The translations under genes were made by a program, and so were the position numbers. Shown in pieces: positions 5,718 to 5,798 of a stretch of 5,798 bases of DNA. The notes beneath the pieces were generated by a model. It was given only the letters and a program-made list of their open reading frames with translations. It did not search any database and was not told the DNA's origin. The stretch comes from Eubacteriales Family XIII. Incertae Sedis bacterium (GTDB lineage Bacteria; Bacillota; Clostridia; Peptostreptococcales; Anaerovoracaceae): positions 1-5,798 of the forward strand of contig JAITNA010000031.1 in the NCBI GenBank assembly GCA_031290715.1, in the 5' to 3' direction. Within the stretch, counting starts at the first letter, position 1, and each line of letters starts with the position of its first letter.

Positions 5718-5798
5718 ATGTATGAGGACAATGATTACGACCCGATCGGGGGACATACGAAAGAGGAGGCCGACCGGGCTTACCGCGACCTTTTCAGG
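5718..5798 (+). CDS. Start of an unidentified gene, cut by the window edge
   Basis: Twenty-seven open codons run to the window end, from MYEDNDYDPIGG to AYRDLFR. The N-terminus is strongly acidic (many Asp and Glu). Third codon positions are mostly G or C, as in the neighbouring genes, which supports real coding. This ATG is the only canonical start in the frame within the window. It has no Shine-Dalgarno and sits 9 bases after a consensus -10 element, so the mRNA may be nearly leaderless. The frame is also open upstream through the promoter but without a usable ATG, GTG or TTG. The AYRDL stretch faintly recalls DnaJ-type J domains, but there is no HPD motif here and I would not assign a function. 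Confidence 0.55.
   Translation, partial: MYEDNDYDPIGGHTKEEADRAYRDLFR

Noticed and set aside
5731..5733. Alternative ATG after GAGGA, out of frame with the 5718 start
   Set aside because: The spacing of 2 bases is too short for a working ribosome binding site, and this frame has poor codon composition.
5759..5769. Strong Shine-Dalgarno-like AAAGAGGAGG
   Set aside because: No ATG, GTG or TTG follows at a suitable distance. The bases are explained as Lys-Glu-Glu codons of the gene starting at 5718.

Overview
The window is a stretch of bacterial chromosome carrying housekeeping genes. It has four complete genes and the first codons of two more. The coding DNA is G+C-rich (I estimate upper 50s percent) and the intergenic promoters are A+T-rich. 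Shine-Dalgarno and sigma-A type promoter signals, and the protein sequences, point to the Firmicutes. A Selenomonas-like Negativicute is my best guess from the look of the CysK and regulator sequences, but that is an impression, not a search result.

Layout, left to right. At bases 1-23 (minus) are the first seven codons of an unidentified gene with a strong ribosome binding site. Its likely promoter lies at 111-140, and three copies of CGGTGTC sit around and upstream of it. Then come three minus-strand genes that read leftward as a probable operon: a short DtxR/MntR-type metal-dependent regulator (4494-4123), nadE for glutamine-dependent NAD+ synthetase (4133-2184, overlapping the regulator by 11 bases, TTG start), and uvrB (2172-202, 11 bases after nadE). 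To the right of the regulator, across a 169-base A+T-rich divergent promoter region, cysK (O-acetylserine sulfhydrylase, 4664-5596) reads rightward. It ends in a strong intrinsic terminator (5641-5679). A further promoter (5680-5708) then leads into a truncated, unidentified gene starting at 5718.

How the parts may work together. The regulator and cysK promoters are back to back, with their -35 hexamers only 5 bases apart, so one bound protein could affect both. The regulator is translationally linked to nadE. This puts a metal-sensing repressor, NAD+ synthesis and excision repair on one transcript, opposite cysteine synthesis. The physical layout is read directly from the sequence; a regulatory connection is inference.

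I found no clear undescribed system. The most unusual signals are in the control regions: two genes (the regulator and the gene at 5718) have a consensus -10 element almost touching the ATG and no Shine-Dalgarno, which suggests leaderless or near-leaderless mRNAs. The regulator has a DtxR-like Cys-Glu-His metal site but no C-terminal SH3-like domain. Tandem repeats accompany the promoter of the gene at the left edge.
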